A stretch of DNA of 64,000 nt from Gnetum montanum (lineage: Eukaryota > Streptophyta > Gnetopsida > Gnetales > Gnetaceae): NCBI GenBank assembly GCA_015680685.1, contig MNCI01035818.1:109099-173098 (forward strand), read 5' to 3'. A program made the translations under genes and the position numbers. Under the pieces are notes generated by a model, which was not told where the DNA came from, did not search any database, and saw only the letters and a program-made list of their open reading frames with translations. This document shows positions 1 through 11,550 of this stretch, in pieces (the first letter of the stretch is position 1; each line of letters starts with the position of its first letter).

Positions 1-479
1 TTATTCAACTTCTTGATGTTTGGTCATCAGCAAAATGGTGGAGAACCCATGGAAAGTATCCAAGTACCCAAGAGAATAGCTAGCACATGTGCATCGAATT
101 CCCTTGAAGTCACACCCTTTTCAACTGTTGAATCCTTCCTTGATTTGAAGAATATGAAGCCACCAATTCATTAATAAGTTTATTTAGAAAAAGGGATAGT
201 ACAGTTCCAAAACCAAGGAAGACCATAGAGTTGAATGAAAGAATGGACAATGTGGACTCATTGCTTGTTTTATCAAAAGAACCATATCATATTATCAACA
301 TTGAAAATTTAAGGTAAAAACCCATCATTAATAATCAACACCATTATAGTACAATCCACCATCATGAGCACTTATTGTATGATGAATGAAAGTAAATTAA
401 ACAAAGAAATAGGAAAAACTGTGAATGATGGTGTAAAACAAAAATATATAAAATTGAAAATAAATGTGTAAAACAAAAA

Positions 480-900
480 TACAAAAAAAGGGTTGAGGGC
501 TTAGAATGGTTAGCATTGGTGACCATCTTTTCCACAATTGAGTTGGAAGGGGGAGATTCGAAATAACGAGTAGGGTTGTCCACCAACATAGGTAGTATTA
601 GTACTGGCTATTCTAAGCTCATGGAAAGGTTTGGTTTGTTGGATGTTGACCAACAATTTCTTATCCAAGCTCTCAAGTTTGTAAATCATCATGACCCCTA
701 AAGGAAAAGTTGCATAAATAATATAAGGTCATTCCCACAGTGTTTAAAATTTAGTGCATTGTGGCAAATGTGTGGGATTCCAGTACATAGCCTTATCTCC
801 TGGTTGATATTTAACTTTCTTAATTTTTAGGTCATGACATCATTTATTCAAGACCTTGTGTAATTCATTAGATGGCAAGGTGCCTAATTGGTTCTCATAT
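480..900 (-). mobile_element. post-integrase 3' region of element A
   Basis: The minus-strand reading is homologous to the stretches just after integrase in B (around 30090-30213) and C (around 40690-40900): the same N/H-rich peptide start and an SPPSN-like motif. At this point B and C carry ATGGGGGAGA; A has lost the G-run. Bases 1-480 continue the same 3' noncoding region and I recognise no gene in them. Confidence 0.6.
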
Positions 901-1720
901 AGGAAGTTAGGGATCATTAACTATTCTTTTTGTGCTAGATCAAGGTCAAGGTTGAGATCACACACCATAGATAGTGTATGAAGTTCTGCTTGAATGGGAA
1001 ATGATGGATGTTTCCTGTACACTAACTCATAGGGAGAGTAGCCTATAGGGAGTTTCCATGTGAAGCGGTATGCCTAACGAGCATCGTTCAGTTTGGTGCT
1101 CCATTCTCTCCTATAATTGCTAATAGTTCTTATTAATATTTTTGTAATCTCCCTATTGGTGACCTTAACTTGATTGTTCGCTTGAGGGTTGCATGGAGTA
1201 GTCAGCTTTTGTTCAACCCCTAAGCATTTCATCAGCTTTCAAAAAGTTGCATCTATAAAATATGTGCCATTGTCAGAAATAAGTTTATGAGGCATGCCAA
1301 ACCTATTTACGATTTGTTGTTGAATAAATCATGTAGCTATAGATGATGTAAAATCCTTAACAACGGCTACTTTTGCCCATTTTTTAAAGTAGTCAACAAC
1401 AACAATGATGTAAGCTTTCCCATTGGACATTGGTGTAATGGGCCCCATAAAATTAATTCCCCATATGTAAAAGGATTATAAAGGTTGAATCCATTGTTGT
1501 GGACCCTCCATTCTAGGAATCATTCCCCCATCATGTTGACAATGCTCATAAGATTGGAAAAAATGATGGGCATCCCGAAACAATATAGGCCAATAATATC
1601 CTGCAAATAGGATTTTAATGGTTGTTCGTCTCCTAGAATAATGACCCCCACAAGGACCCTCATGAGCATCTTGGAGAACTTGCAGTTGATTATATCAGGA
1701 ACACACCATCGAACTAAGCC
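900..1720 (-). pseudogene. integrase of element A, decayed
   Basis: The minus strand matches the integrase segments of C (39580-40350) and B (29040-29750). The zinc-binding (HHCC) part is at about 1720-1600, recognisable from the H-E-G-P-C-G-G-H signature, and the catalytic core follows toward lower coordinates. Integrase joins element cDNA to host DNA. No continuous frame remains. It lies downstream of RNase H in the normal Ty3/gypsy order. Confidence 0.7.
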
Positions 1721-1929
1721 ATCGGGACATGCTTTATAAAGTTACCCATTGATCTCCATAAAATACTTAGCTCAGTGAAGGAATTGTTGTTTCTTTTTAG
1801 CGTCTAACTCTTGTGGTGTTTATTGTGTAAGGAGATAGGTGAGAATACTAATATACTAGTTTGTTTCCATGGTTAATTGATTAGTTAATACACTTGCAAA
1901 GAGGATTTCATTAGGAAAGTAATCAAAAT

Positions 1930-2300
1930 ATGGATACTCATCCTCTTTGTTGTCTCATCGTAACTGAGATAAATGATCAACAACTATGTTCTTGGTGCCT
2001 TTTTGATCAATTATTATAAGATTGAACTCTTGTAAGATTATGAGCCATCGTATGATGCGAGGGCTCACCGTTGGTTTATTCATTAGGAACCTTATTACAC
2101 TATGATCCATGTGCATGAATACCTTATAGCCCAAGACATAGTGCCTAAATTTTTCTAGTGCAAACACTACAACCATTAATTCTTTCTTTGTTGTGGTGTA
2201 GTTAAGTTGTGCACTAGCAATACTCCTACTTGCATGGTGGATGTAATAAGGATGTTTTTGGTCATCTGACTATGTAAGTATAGATCCTAAAGCATAGTTG
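1930..2300 (-). pseudogene. RNase H domain of element A polyprotein
   Basis: A minus-strand open stretch of about 73 codons at 2176-1955 carries the family pattern VVFALEKFRHY, then MDHS (the usual T/MDH region), then RWLIILQEF and a VVDHLSQL end. RNase H degrades the RNA strand of the RNA-DNA hybrid during reverse transcription. Upstream (to about 2300) the frame is broken. It sits between RT and integrase as expected for Ty3/gypsy and is very close in sequence to the matching part of B at 28520-28700. Confidence 0.85.
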
Positions 2301-2369
2301 GATGCATCAGTCATTATGTGGAATGCTCTAGAGCAGTCAGGATCTTGTAGAATGGGTGTTTCTACGAGC

Positions 2370-3130
2370 TTCTATTTTAAAGTTTTGAAAGCTATTTTGC
2401 ATTCCCTAGTCCATTCAAAAGGTACATCCTTTTTTGTTAGTTCAACCAATGGTTTTACAACCTTTGAAAAGTTCTCAATAAACCTTCTATAGTAGCCAAT
2501 GTGTCCAAGGAATGACCGAATATCCTTGATAGTTTTAGGTTGTTGAGTGATTCCTTGGATAACTTTGATCTTTTCACGGTCTACCTCTATCCTTGTTTGC
2601 GAAATATTATGTCCTAATACAATGCCTTCTTGGACCATTAAATGGATTTTTTTCTAGTTGATTCTTAAATTGGTTTCTACACATCGCTTTAGTACTTGCT
2701 CTAACTAGTCCAAGGCTTGATCAAAGTTTGCTTCGTAAGTGGAGAAGTCGTCCATGAAGACTTCCACACCATTTCCTATCTACTACTGGAATATTCTTAG
2801 AACTAATCATTGAAATGTTGTAGGGGCATTGCACAAGCCAAATGACATTTATTTGTATGCAAATGTTCCTCAAGGATTGGTGAATGTAGTCTTGGATTGG
2901 TCTTTTGGGGCTATTTGTATTTGGTTGTACCCACTGTACCCATCCAAAAAACTATAGTAGTGATGCCCTACAATGGTGTTTAAGACTTGATCAATGAATG
3001 GAAATGGAAAGTGGTCTTTGAATGTTTCCATATTAAGTAGCCTAAAATCTATGCACACCCTTCATTTACCTTCCTTTTTGGACACAATAACTAAGGCACT
3101 AACCCATTCACTATCAACAATGGGGTATAT
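2370..3130 (-). pseudogene. reverse transcriptase domain of element A
   Basis: The minus strand encodes the RT fingers/palm (3058-2870, with DFRLLN, KDHFPFPFID and FLDGYSGYNQI), the catalytic box FMDDF (2758-2744) and the thumb/connection (2638-2372, with EGIVLGH and RSFLGHIGYYRRFI). FMDD is the usual Athila-type form of the YxDD box, so the catalytic aspartates are still present although the frame is broken by stops. RT copies the element RNA into DNA. Element B has FMGD at the same place. Confidence 0.9.
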
Positions 3131-3779
3131 GAACCCAACTTTTAGAAGTTGTTCAATTTCTTCCTTAACCACTTGCTTAAGCTTTGGGTTCAATCGCCTT
3201 TGTAGTTATCATCAACGCTTCATGGAGGGGTTGGTGTAAATTCTATGTTGGCATATCCTAGGATCTATTCTAGTTAATTTGGGATATGACCAAGCGAAGG
3301 CTTTCAACCATTTGTTTATCACCTTCAGTAGTCTCTCTTTCTATTGAGGAGCAAGCTTTGCATTAATAATTACTGATTTTCCATTCTTGAGAAACGTGTA
3401 TTCCATATCGGTGGGCAATGGTTTTAACTCAAGGGGCTCCTGCTTAAACTTATCAGGGATTTCCAACTTCCCCCAGTTGATATTTTCAATGTCAAGACTT
3501 GGAAGTTGGTGATGGAATTAATCTAATGTGTCTATGCTATCAATGTAAGCACAAGTAAAACCCTCAGTTGGTTCCATGCATATAGTTGAACTGCTCTCTT
3601 CATCAGTTGTCAACCACTGGGTGCCTTCTTTTCTTATGGCTGTTGCATATAGGCATCTTTGTATATTAGTGCATACTGATTGCATGCAAACAATGTTAAA
3701 CATTATACAAACCATGCCTTCTACATGCAATTACATCCTGTGTCACTATATGCGATGCATGAAACTTTCTTCTTCATGA

Positions 3780-4255
3780 TCTTTCCAAATGTATTTTTCC
3801 TTTGATATTTCCAGGGAAAGATTGCAGATTCCTAGACATGTGCCAATTGTGCTTAGCCATGCTCTTCCCATTATGATTAGGAAGTCTCCCTTACCATTGT
3901 TCACTTAAATCATGAGGAAGTCAACTAGATATGCCCACCTACAAATAGTGATAAAAATGTCCTGTACTAGCTCTAATGGGATAGTGATGGATTGGTCGGC
4001 CAACTCCAAATGAATGTTACTCTTTTTTAGTAGAGGAAGGTTCTAGGCTTTGTACATTTCTTGAGAGATTAGCTTGACACCAGAAATTGAATCCAAAAGA
4101 GCCTTTCATGGTTCATTTCCAGCAATTTGTAAATATATAAGAGAACTTCCAAGGTCAGAAAATTTCCTAGGAAGATGGTCAGCCTTAATCCAATTGATGA
4201 TAGTACGAGTTAACATGACTATATGCATTGGGTGTGGTGTCTGTATTCCTAATTA
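3780..4255 (-). pseudogene. aspartic protease and linker of element A
   Basis: The minus strand near 4130-4070 reads GNEP.KALLDSISGVKLIS, matching B's KALLDSGSGVNLIS at about 26630. The D-S-G-like active site (here DSI, third position changed) marks the retroviral-type aspartic protease that cuts the polyprotein. About 100 residues of linker toward RT follow. At about 4255 the match to B ends and a copia-type gag begins, so this is the inner edge of the foreign DNA. Confidence 0.75.
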
Positions 4256-4261
4256 CTACAA

Positions 4262-4690
4262 CTAGATCATTAGCCCTAGAGAAATAGTCTTTTATCTTTT
4301 CACCTTCTCTCATTTTGATTTTGTCATACTTACTTTATAAGATCAAAAGTTTAGATTGTTTAACTATGAATGTGCCTTCATATGTAGCCTCTAAGATTTC
4401 CCAGATTTCTTTAGTAGTTCTACAACTAGCTATCCTATTAAATTTAGACTTATTTAATGCACAATATAAATACTTTTTTTATTTGGAATTGTACATAAAC
4501 TTATCTCTTTCTTTTGATGTCCACTTTCTTTGTGGTTTGGGGGCCTTTGTTGCACTATCGACAGGTGATGTATATCCTTTGAGGATGGACTCACAAACCT
4601 CAAACTCCATGGACTTGAAGAAGCCTTACATCCTCACCTTCCAATAGGAAAAATCAAACCCATTGAAAAAGTGGACCTTTTTGTATGTTT
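4262..4690 (-). pseudogene. Ty1/copia-type gag fragment (UBN2-like)
   Basis: The minus strand gives a decayed copia Gag: FFNGFDFSYWKVRM near the start, then WTSKERDKF, ALNKSKFNRI, TTKEIWEILEATYEG and, at the low-coordinate end, KMREGEKIKDYF. This order is the signature of plant Ty1/copia Gag (UBN2-type), which builds the particle. Stops interrupt the frame and pol is absent. It starts right where element A's protease linker ends, so it is a truncated copia copy placed in or joined to A. Confidence 0.85.
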
Positions 4691-4749
4691 TTTTGTGCTC
4701 AAAAAATTAACTAAAATGGAGAAAAAAGTTGTTTGCATGGTTTTATGAT

Positions 4750-5820
4750 TATTTTGTTTGTAGGACTACATACACGAGAAACCAAGATGAGCTAAAGAGG
4801 ACAAGGAATAAACTATGCTAGAGCTCAAAGGAGGAGGTCACTCACATGTCTTCAAATGAACAATCAAAGAATGTGAACAAGGACCTAATATTGTAAAAGA
4901 AAAGTGGACATCATTAAAGCATATAGAAGTTTAGGGTTGTGAACAAGGAAGAATGCATTCATCATGTAAGGGAAAGTGAAGAAAGATTTCTCTAGGAAGC
5001 AACAAATGTCTTGGAAAATTTAGGGTGAACTTAAAAAAAATTTAAAAAGACATCTTTAGAAATAATAAGACATCTTCCCTCAACCAAAGATGTCTTTCAT
5101 GAGGCAAAGACATCTTTACAAAATGCAAACCAAATATAGAAAGATGTTATCCATTAATCAAAGATTTCTTCCAAGACAAAGACTTCAGAAAGATGTCTTT
5201 CAAGAAATAAAGACATCTTTCTAGATTTAAAGGTAAATTCAAAGAGATGCTCAAATGCAGGAAAGACATCTTCCATGACCATTAGTGACCATTAGCTAGT
5301 TGTTGCATGAGTTTTGAGAAGGATTTAGCAACACAATAGCTATAAGAAGACTTGATGTGCTTTGGAAACGAGTCAAGCCTTATTATATTCATTGTACAAT
5401 CATTTGTAATCATTGAATTCTTATTTCTCTTCATTATCTTATCATTTTGGGATTGTAAAGTGTGCTATACCTAATTGTACAAGGATCAACAAATTAAGTT
5501 GCAATATTTCCCTATAATTCTTGTTCTTGTTGCCCTATGGGGTTGAGTTGTTGATGCTTTAGTATAGAACTCAAGTATGGAGCTTAATATTGTAAAGGCT
5601 ACAAAAGATTTAAAACCACATTTCCAAGCTTAACAGGACCTTGCAGGATTAAGTGATTTGTGTTGTAGTGCAACACTTTGGATTAAGGCTTAATGATTGT
5701 ATAGGGTGTGGATCCTTCAACCACATTTTAAGAGCAACAAAGTTTGAAGGTGTGCTTGTGACATATCCTCTAAGTGTGGAGCACCCAAGTTAGGGAACCA
5801 TGTAAATTTGTGTGTATGTG
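4750..5820 (+). repeat. LTR-like arm 1 of an inverted pair
   Basis: This arm is homologous in reverse orientation to about 6020-7050. The clearest pairing is the ACCCAAGTTAGG / CCTAACTTGGGT blocks at 5786 and 6040 and the following 250 bp. The + strand end (GGAACCATGTAAATTTG) looks like the end of a plant copia LTR. The arm holds the phased AGACATCTT array. I see no tRNA primer site next to it. LTR identity is inferred. Confidence 0.55.
5048..5270 (+). repeat. 20-bp-phased AGACATCTT / AGATGTCTT array
   Basis: Near-palindromic 9-mers start at 5048, 5068, 5088 (reversed form) and 5108, exactly 20 bp apart. Degenerate copies lie at 5142 and 5162, then clear copies at 5191 (reversed) and 5211, again 20 bp apart, with a last one near 5264. 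Confidence 0.75.
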
Positions 5821-6019
5821 TGTTGTTTATAAAGGTTCGATTTGGAAAATTTATTCATCCCCACCCCCTATAAGTTCAATGATCCTCCATAGTTTACACT
5901 CAAAGGTTGATGTTGAGTGCAAGAGTACCAAGCCTCAATACCACTTAAGGCTCGAGAACTTAGAAGGGAGATTGAATGAGTTCTACAATTTACAATCAAA
6001 CCTATCACATAAAAAAACA

Positions 6020-7050
6020 TAAAAAATTACGTGGTTTCCTAACTTGGGTAGTCCACACTTGGAGGGTAGATTCCTTACACACCTTCAAAATTTGTTTCTT
6101 CCAAAATGTGGTTTAAAGGACACCACAACCTTTACAAGAATTGAGCTTTTCACTAGAGTATTTCATCACTACAAAACCACTCAATCCTGTAGGGTCCCAA
6201 CAAGCTCAAAATGTACTTTTAAGGATCCCATGACCTTTACAATATTAAGCTTCACTCCAAATTTTTTTGATGCTACAAAACCTCTCAATCCTGCTGGATT
6301 TAGATAAGCTCAATACAGAGATGTCTTCTCATAAGAAGCACATCAACCTTGTAGTGTAACAAAGAAGAAGAAGGAAAAACAAGAAAAGAGTGTAACTCAA
6401 ATTATAGATCATTGTACTTTGAAGCATAGTTCTACAACCAATTAAGCAAATGATGTGAAAAATGAAGTACACAAGTACAACAACATAGAATAGACAATGA
6501 TAGCTTTAATATTGACAATACTTTCATAATTCCCAAGAATTTTGAGTCTTCTTATAGCTTTGAATTTTTTAAAAACACCTTATAATTTATGCAACAACTA
6601 TCCAATGGCTAATTTATATGTCTCCTTTGAAGTTTGGATGTCTCCTTAAGTTTAGCCTTAATTTTGGAGAGGCATCTCCTTGGACAATGGGATGTCTCTT
6701 GTGAGACGTCTTCTTTGCAGTGGGAACATCTCTTGTCTCTTTAAGATGCCTTCCTATGAATTCATCCTTCTTAGCTAAGATGTCTACTATTTCTTAGAGA
6801 TGCCTCCTCAAATTTTGAGCTTTGGTTTCTTAGGCCTTCTCTCATTGATTTGGCTTCAAACCAATCCTTGAAGCATCTTTATTTGGTTTGTAGCTTTTGT
6901 TTATCTCCATGCTCTCATCTTGCCTATGAAGTCTTCATTTGACAACCTATTGTAGATTTCATTTCCTTGAGTCCTTATTCATGATGTGGAGTTCTTGTTC
7001 ATGACCTATAAACACATCATCCACAACAAAAATTCTTTATTCTCCATTTT
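6020..7050 (-). repeat. LTR-like arm 2 of the inverted pair
   Basis: Reverse-orientation relative of 4750-5820, separated from it by about 200 bp that is itself partly self-complementary. Four TGTCTC hexamers lie at 6619, 6639, 6693 and 6734, in the part corresponding to the AGACATCTT array of arm 1. It may be the 5' LTR of the minus-strand copia fragment; I cannot prove which arm belongs to it. Confidence 0.5.
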
Positions 7051-7059
7051 CCTTAAGGT

Positions 7060-7935
7060 TTTAGCATACCAAAAGATCAACAAATTTTGTTATGCCTCCT
7101 TTCTTTGTGATGCTCTTTGTCCTTTCTTTGTTGGATCCAATCTTGATTCCTATCATTACAAGAAAACCTTCTATCATCTCCATCTTGATCCCAACTATCC
7201 TTATCTTTTCTTTTATCATGGTTCCTCCTATTAGAGTTTGATGATAAGGAGGATGATGAAGATGGAGGACTAGGAGAATGGTGCCTTCTAGTCCTTCTTT
7301 TTCAATCCTTATCCTAATTATTTTTTTTATCTTTTTTGTTCTCCTTGTCATTCTCCTTCTCCTTAGATTAATGACTAGGAGATTTTTCTTTTGAGGTTCC
7401 TTGATCTTTGGATCCCATCTTCCCATCACCAAGGTTCTTCAAGGACTACTACAACCATTGATGAAAGGTGACCTTATAAAAGAAAGAAGGACAATCTATA
7501 TGTTAAGAGTGGTTAGAATAGAAATCCTCATCCTATTTATGCGAATATAGGAATAATAATGTTGAAACTTGTTTACCTTTTGAGGGCTCATAGCAAGCAT
7601 CCATGCATTTATCTTTTCAAAGTTGTGCTTTTGTAGGTTGGTAGTCCCTAGAGACTTGCTCCATGCTTTCATACTTGGGCTCAAATGTTTCAATATCCAA
7701 CATCATGAGTTGGGTCATGCACATGGCAGGAACAGATTGATTAGGAGGTAACATAATACTACCATTCATATCTCTCCATCATAATTTCTTAACTTGATGG
7801 AGAATGAAGGTGAAGTTAGGATAATAGGGATCTAGATAGGTGTATATGACTTTTAACTATTGAGGCTTCTCACCAGTGATTCTTGCAACCCTAGCCTATT
7901 GCCTATTATTTTTATCATCATGTAGTGAAGATTCT
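7060..7935 (-). pseudogene. gag N-terminal part and low-complexity linker of element A
   Basis: The minus strand from about 7930 reads YPNFTFILHQ, then WRDMNG and PPNQSVPAM, closely matching the gag start of B (24100-24260). It continues into an S/P-rich then K/D/R-rich linker (about 7260-7070) like B's at 24640-24800. Gag forms the particle and binds RNA. The frame has several stops. The core gag domain that should follow is absent because the copia-type DNA begins at about 7055. Confidence 0.75.
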
Positions 7936-8083
7936 TTCCTGTGAGCAAAACAATTTTCAAAAATAGACATAAGTGTACCATAGGATAATAATAATAATGA
8001 GAAATATTTAGTTATGTTTTCCTCACAACACTTGTGTATAAATTCTCTAGTTATTAATATCTCTCATGCTTAGCTAAACCAAG

Positions 8084-8101
8084 TTCTCAACAATGGTGCC
8101 A
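8084..8101 (-). other. primer binding site of element A, tRNA-Asp type
   Basis: The minus strand reads TGGCACCATTGTTGAGAA directly after the LTR end. It matches the Athila/Calypso-type primer site complementary to the 3' end of tRNA-Asp at most positions, with mainly C-to-T and G-to-A changes. The same site follows the 5' LTRs of B, D and E. Confidence 0.7.
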
Positions 8102-8930
8102 AAGATGAACGATAGGTTCCTCCTACTCTCAACCATATGAATCACAAGAATTTACAAGCAATCCAATTGAATTCTTTTGACTTAGTTACTCAAGTGGCCA
8201 ATATTCCTAAGCAATGAATCATGTAGCTGCAAGGTCATTATCTTTTGAACTTCACACTTGTGTTTTATTTATATGTATGGTTAAGTAAGATTAAGGAATA
8301 TGATGTATATTTTTGTTATTATTTTTTAATATATTTTTCTCTTAAGAACTAGATGAGTAAATAAATATTTAACAATTAATTATCTAAATAATCAAATAAT
8401 CTAGTAACTGATTATCTTAACATGGAATAACTACTCCCACTTGCTATACACATCTCAAATTAGCGTTAACACTACAAGGTTGCCAAGTGGCTATTATTGG
8501 GTGTACCAAATATTTACTACTAGGATTACCAAGTATTAACATGTTATGCTTGGAGTGGTTGTGCTCATTAATTTATGATGAATAACATTAATTACTTAAT
8601 TAAAGATAGTACTAGTAAGTGCATGTAAAGTAATATGCAGAAAAGTAAAGATAAGCTAGTCTATGTATTGTAGTGGATGTCGAAAATCTCAATTTTATGG
8701 TCATCATGCCAATGTGTTAAAATACATAGGCACTTGAATAAAACCATATACAATTTTTTAGATCACATTGCAAACACTTAGAGGGAAAATATTCTAACTC
8801 TAGGAAAAAAATGTAAAAGTTTGGCTAAGTTTATGACTAAAAGTGCCATATTTACGAGGGGTGCATGCACCTATCTAAGTAGTGACTATATCAACATTGA
8901 CATATCTATGTCAATGCATCATACCATTTA
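8102..8930 (-). repeat. 5' LTR of element A
   Basis: Read on the minus strand, the end carries the shared block TTCATATGGTTGAG, a GTAGG run and AACCT, as in B, C, D and E. Within it are AGTAGT and GGTAATCC-type blocks common to the family. The U3 start is unclear: chromovirus RT coding begins by about 8955, so the LTR is cut or meets a junction there. Confidence 0.65.
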
Positions 8931-8954
8931 TCCATAGGGATAATTCAATGGGCA

Positions 8955-10070
8955 TGCATCCATGCAACCTATATTATTGATGTGTCATCAATAATGAATA
9001 GGATAACAGTGAGGTACATGTTTCCTATTCCAAGAATAGATGATATCCTTGATGTTCTTACCAATGCAAATATTTTTAGCAAAATTGATTTAGAAGTGGT
9101 TATCATCAAATCAAAATTAGTCTTGGTGATGAATATAAGAACTTTAAAAGCACAAAATGGATTTTTTGAGTAGTTTGTGATGTCATTTGGGCTAATGAAT
9201 GCATTTTTTACATTTATGAGATTGATGAATGATGTATTGAAGGACTTGATTGGTAAGTGTTGTATTATCTTTTTTGACGATATTTTGATATATAGCTTTG
9301 ATAAGGAATAGTACTTGGATCACTTGTGAATGATGCATCTTAACTTATAGGAGGCACATTTGATGATCAATGTGAAGAAAGTCAATTCTTCAAGAGAGAA
9401 ATCACACATTTGGGACATATGATTTCTAAAAACCAAACTCAGATAGAAGCTACTAAGGTGAAGGCTATTAGAAATTGGAAAAATCCTATGAACGTTGGAA
9501 AGGTAAGATCATTTTTTGGTTTATTTTGTTTTTATAGATGCTTCATTAAAACTTTTAGTGGTATTTTATGACCTATGTTTATATTGCTTAGGAGAAATGA
9601 AGATTTTAGAAGGAATAATGAAACCCCGGGAAGCTTTGACTTATTGAAAGCAAGGATTACCAATTAATTGGCACTTGTAATTCCAAATTTTTAAAAGTTT
9701 TTTCAAATGGAGATAGATGCAAGTGGATTTGCCATTGATGGGGTACTTCCACAAGAAGGTAGGCCTATTACTTTCTTTTTTGAAAAATTGAATTAATATA
9801 GAAAAAATATAGTATATATTAGAAGGATTTATACACTATTCTTTAAGCAATCAAACATTGGATGCATTATGTGTTGCCCAAACAATTCACTTTGATGAGA
9901 GATGACAAAGTACTATAATTTCTAAACTCTCAAAAGATGTTAAGTGCAAAGCACTTGAAGTGAATTGCACAATTACAAGAGTTCAACTTTGTGCTAAAAC
10001 AAAAAAAATGGAAAAGCCAATGTGGTGGTTGATGCATTTTTCAAGGTGCATGTGGTAAATTATAACATAC
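8955..10070 (+). pseudogene. RT and RNase H of the chromovirus-like element
   Basis: RT begins within the NRITVRYMFPIPRIDDILD motif (8996-9055), followed by FSKIDL and, after frame breaks, MSFGLMNA (about 9180) and the catalytic box FFDDILIYS (about 9276-9300). The connection and RNase H parts follow to about 10070, with a decayed ASGFAI-type motif near 9720. Several stops and shifts show it is inactive. RT copies RNA to DNA and RNase H removes the RNA strand. Confidence 0.85.
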
Positions 10071-10229
10071 CTCATGTGGAAGGTATGAGTGATTTTGCTA
10101 ATTTTTATGAGCATTATGTTGATTTTGGATAGGTTTAGAGGATCCTCAAAGAGTCATTGATGTGTAGGATACACTAATGGAGGAACTATCATATTCAAGA
10201 TGAATTTTTATTTAAAAATAGAATGGTAT

Positions 10230-11290
10230 ATGTTCTTAATTATGATTTTAGAAAGAATATTTTGATTCAAAAGCATCGTGGTAGCATGGGAAGTTACACA
10301 AGTAGGGATAAAAAATTGATACTTATGGGTAGGAACTTATAAAGTTTTAAAATTTATGAAGGAGTGTTCAAATTATCAAAAGTTCAAAGGAGATAAGGGG
10401 GTAAATGAACATTATAAGCCTTTTCCAATTCCCAAGGGTCCATGACAAAGTGTATGTATGGATTTTTTGAGTGGTATTCCAAAAACCAAAAGTAGAAATG
10501 ATGCAATTTTTGTTATTTTGGATAGGTTCTCCAAGATGCCACACTTCATTTCATGCAAAAAGTTGAGTGATGCTTCTCATATAGTAAATTTATTATTCTA
10601 GCATACTGTGAAGTTTCATGAAATTTCTTTGAATATTGTTAGTGATAGAAACTCTAAATTCACAAGTTACTTTGAAGACCCATTTGGAAAATTTTAGGGA
10701 TAAAATTGAAATTTCTAGTGCATATCATCCACAATCTAATGGTCAAACAAAGGTGGTGAATAAATCTTTATTGAACATATTAAGATGTTTGTATGATCAA
10801 TAGCCAATTAGGAGGGAAAACTTATCATATCATTCTAAGTTTTCATATAGTAATGCTTTTCATGTTGTTATTGGAAAAGCTCATTTGAGATGAACTATGT
10901 GTTTTATCCAAGTATGATGAACACCTTAAAGAGCTTTGATGGTGAAGCTTAAATTAGTACTAATTTTGTCTAAGAGATGAGAGTTCTCCATTCAAAAGTT
11001 AAATCAAATCTTGAACAAAAGGTTGAAGAGAAAGTCCTCAAGCGAAATGAGATAAAATGGAAGCCAAATTTTACTATTGGTGACTTTGTTTGCGTGCACT
11101 TGAAGAAGAAGCGGTTGAGAGGAGTCAACTCCTCCAAGTTGAAAGCTAAGAAGATCGGACCTTCTTAAATTAAGATCAAGATCAATGATAATGCTCTTGA
11201 AATTTAGATACCAAACAATGTTGGTATGTCTTTTTTATTTAATATTTCAAATCTTGTGCACTATCATGAACATATTAATAAGGAGACCAT
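10230..11290 (+). pseudogene. integrase with GPF/Y module of the chromovirus-like element
   Basis: A decayed zinc-binding region (HRGSMGSYT, about 10275) is followed by the catalytic core: MDFLSGIPK (about 10455, first Asp), FVILDRFSKM, VSDRNSKF (about 10640, second Asp) and NGQTKVVN (about 10738). The E residue region is worn. From 10977 to 11168 an open stretch reads VEEKVLKRNEIKWK, FTIGDFVCVHL and KKIGP, the C-terminal and GPF/Y start, continuing to about 11280 in a shifted frame. Integrase inserts the cDNA into host DNA. Confidence 0.85.
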
Positions 11291-11550
11291 GATACAAGGT
11301 AGCATCAATGAATTGAAGGGGGCTATTAGTCAGTCCAAGTGTTCAAAGGAGAGGATGGTAATTGTACTCAAGTGGGGAGAATATTCCAACACTTAGAGAG
11401 TCAAGAGGAATGAATATTTGATTGACTAGAAGGATTAGTTTGTAGATGATGTTGTATGGGTCCATGAGACCAAAATTCATGAGAGGGAAATTACTTCAAT
11501 CCCTACTCCCTTGTTTACATAAACTTAATTTTTGAAGCATGGGAGAGTTG

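Larger units (their letters stand above)
1..8930 (-). mobile_element. Athila-like Ty3/gypsy element A, 3' end outside window, internally rearranged
   Basis: Read on the minus strand the order is 5' LTR (about 8930-8102), primer site (8101-8084), gag (about 7935-7060), foreign DNA (7050-4260), protease (about 4150), RT, RNase H, integrase, then a noncoding 3' part running off the window at base 1. Gag-protease-RT-RNase H-integrase is the Ty3/gypsy order, and RT motifs such as FMDDF and RSFLGH are typical of the Athila/Tat side. Compared with element B, about 1.8 kb covering the gag core is missing where the copia DNA lies, so this is insertion plus deletion, not a clean nest. Many stops and shifts show it is long dead. 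Confidence 0.85.

Noticed and set aside
5830-5845. GGTTCGATTTGG as a tRNA B box
   Set aside because: No A box at the right distance upstream and it lies in the LTR-like arm end.
7061-7432. 123-codon minus-strand open frame rich in K, R and I
   Set aside because: It is a shadow of the gag linker in another frame on the same strand; the frame matching A/B gag is the S/P- and D/R-rich one.
11320-11480. Chromodomain at the integrase C-terminus
   Set aside because: A short VLKWGEYSNT-like string recalls it, but the rest of the fold is not recognisable.
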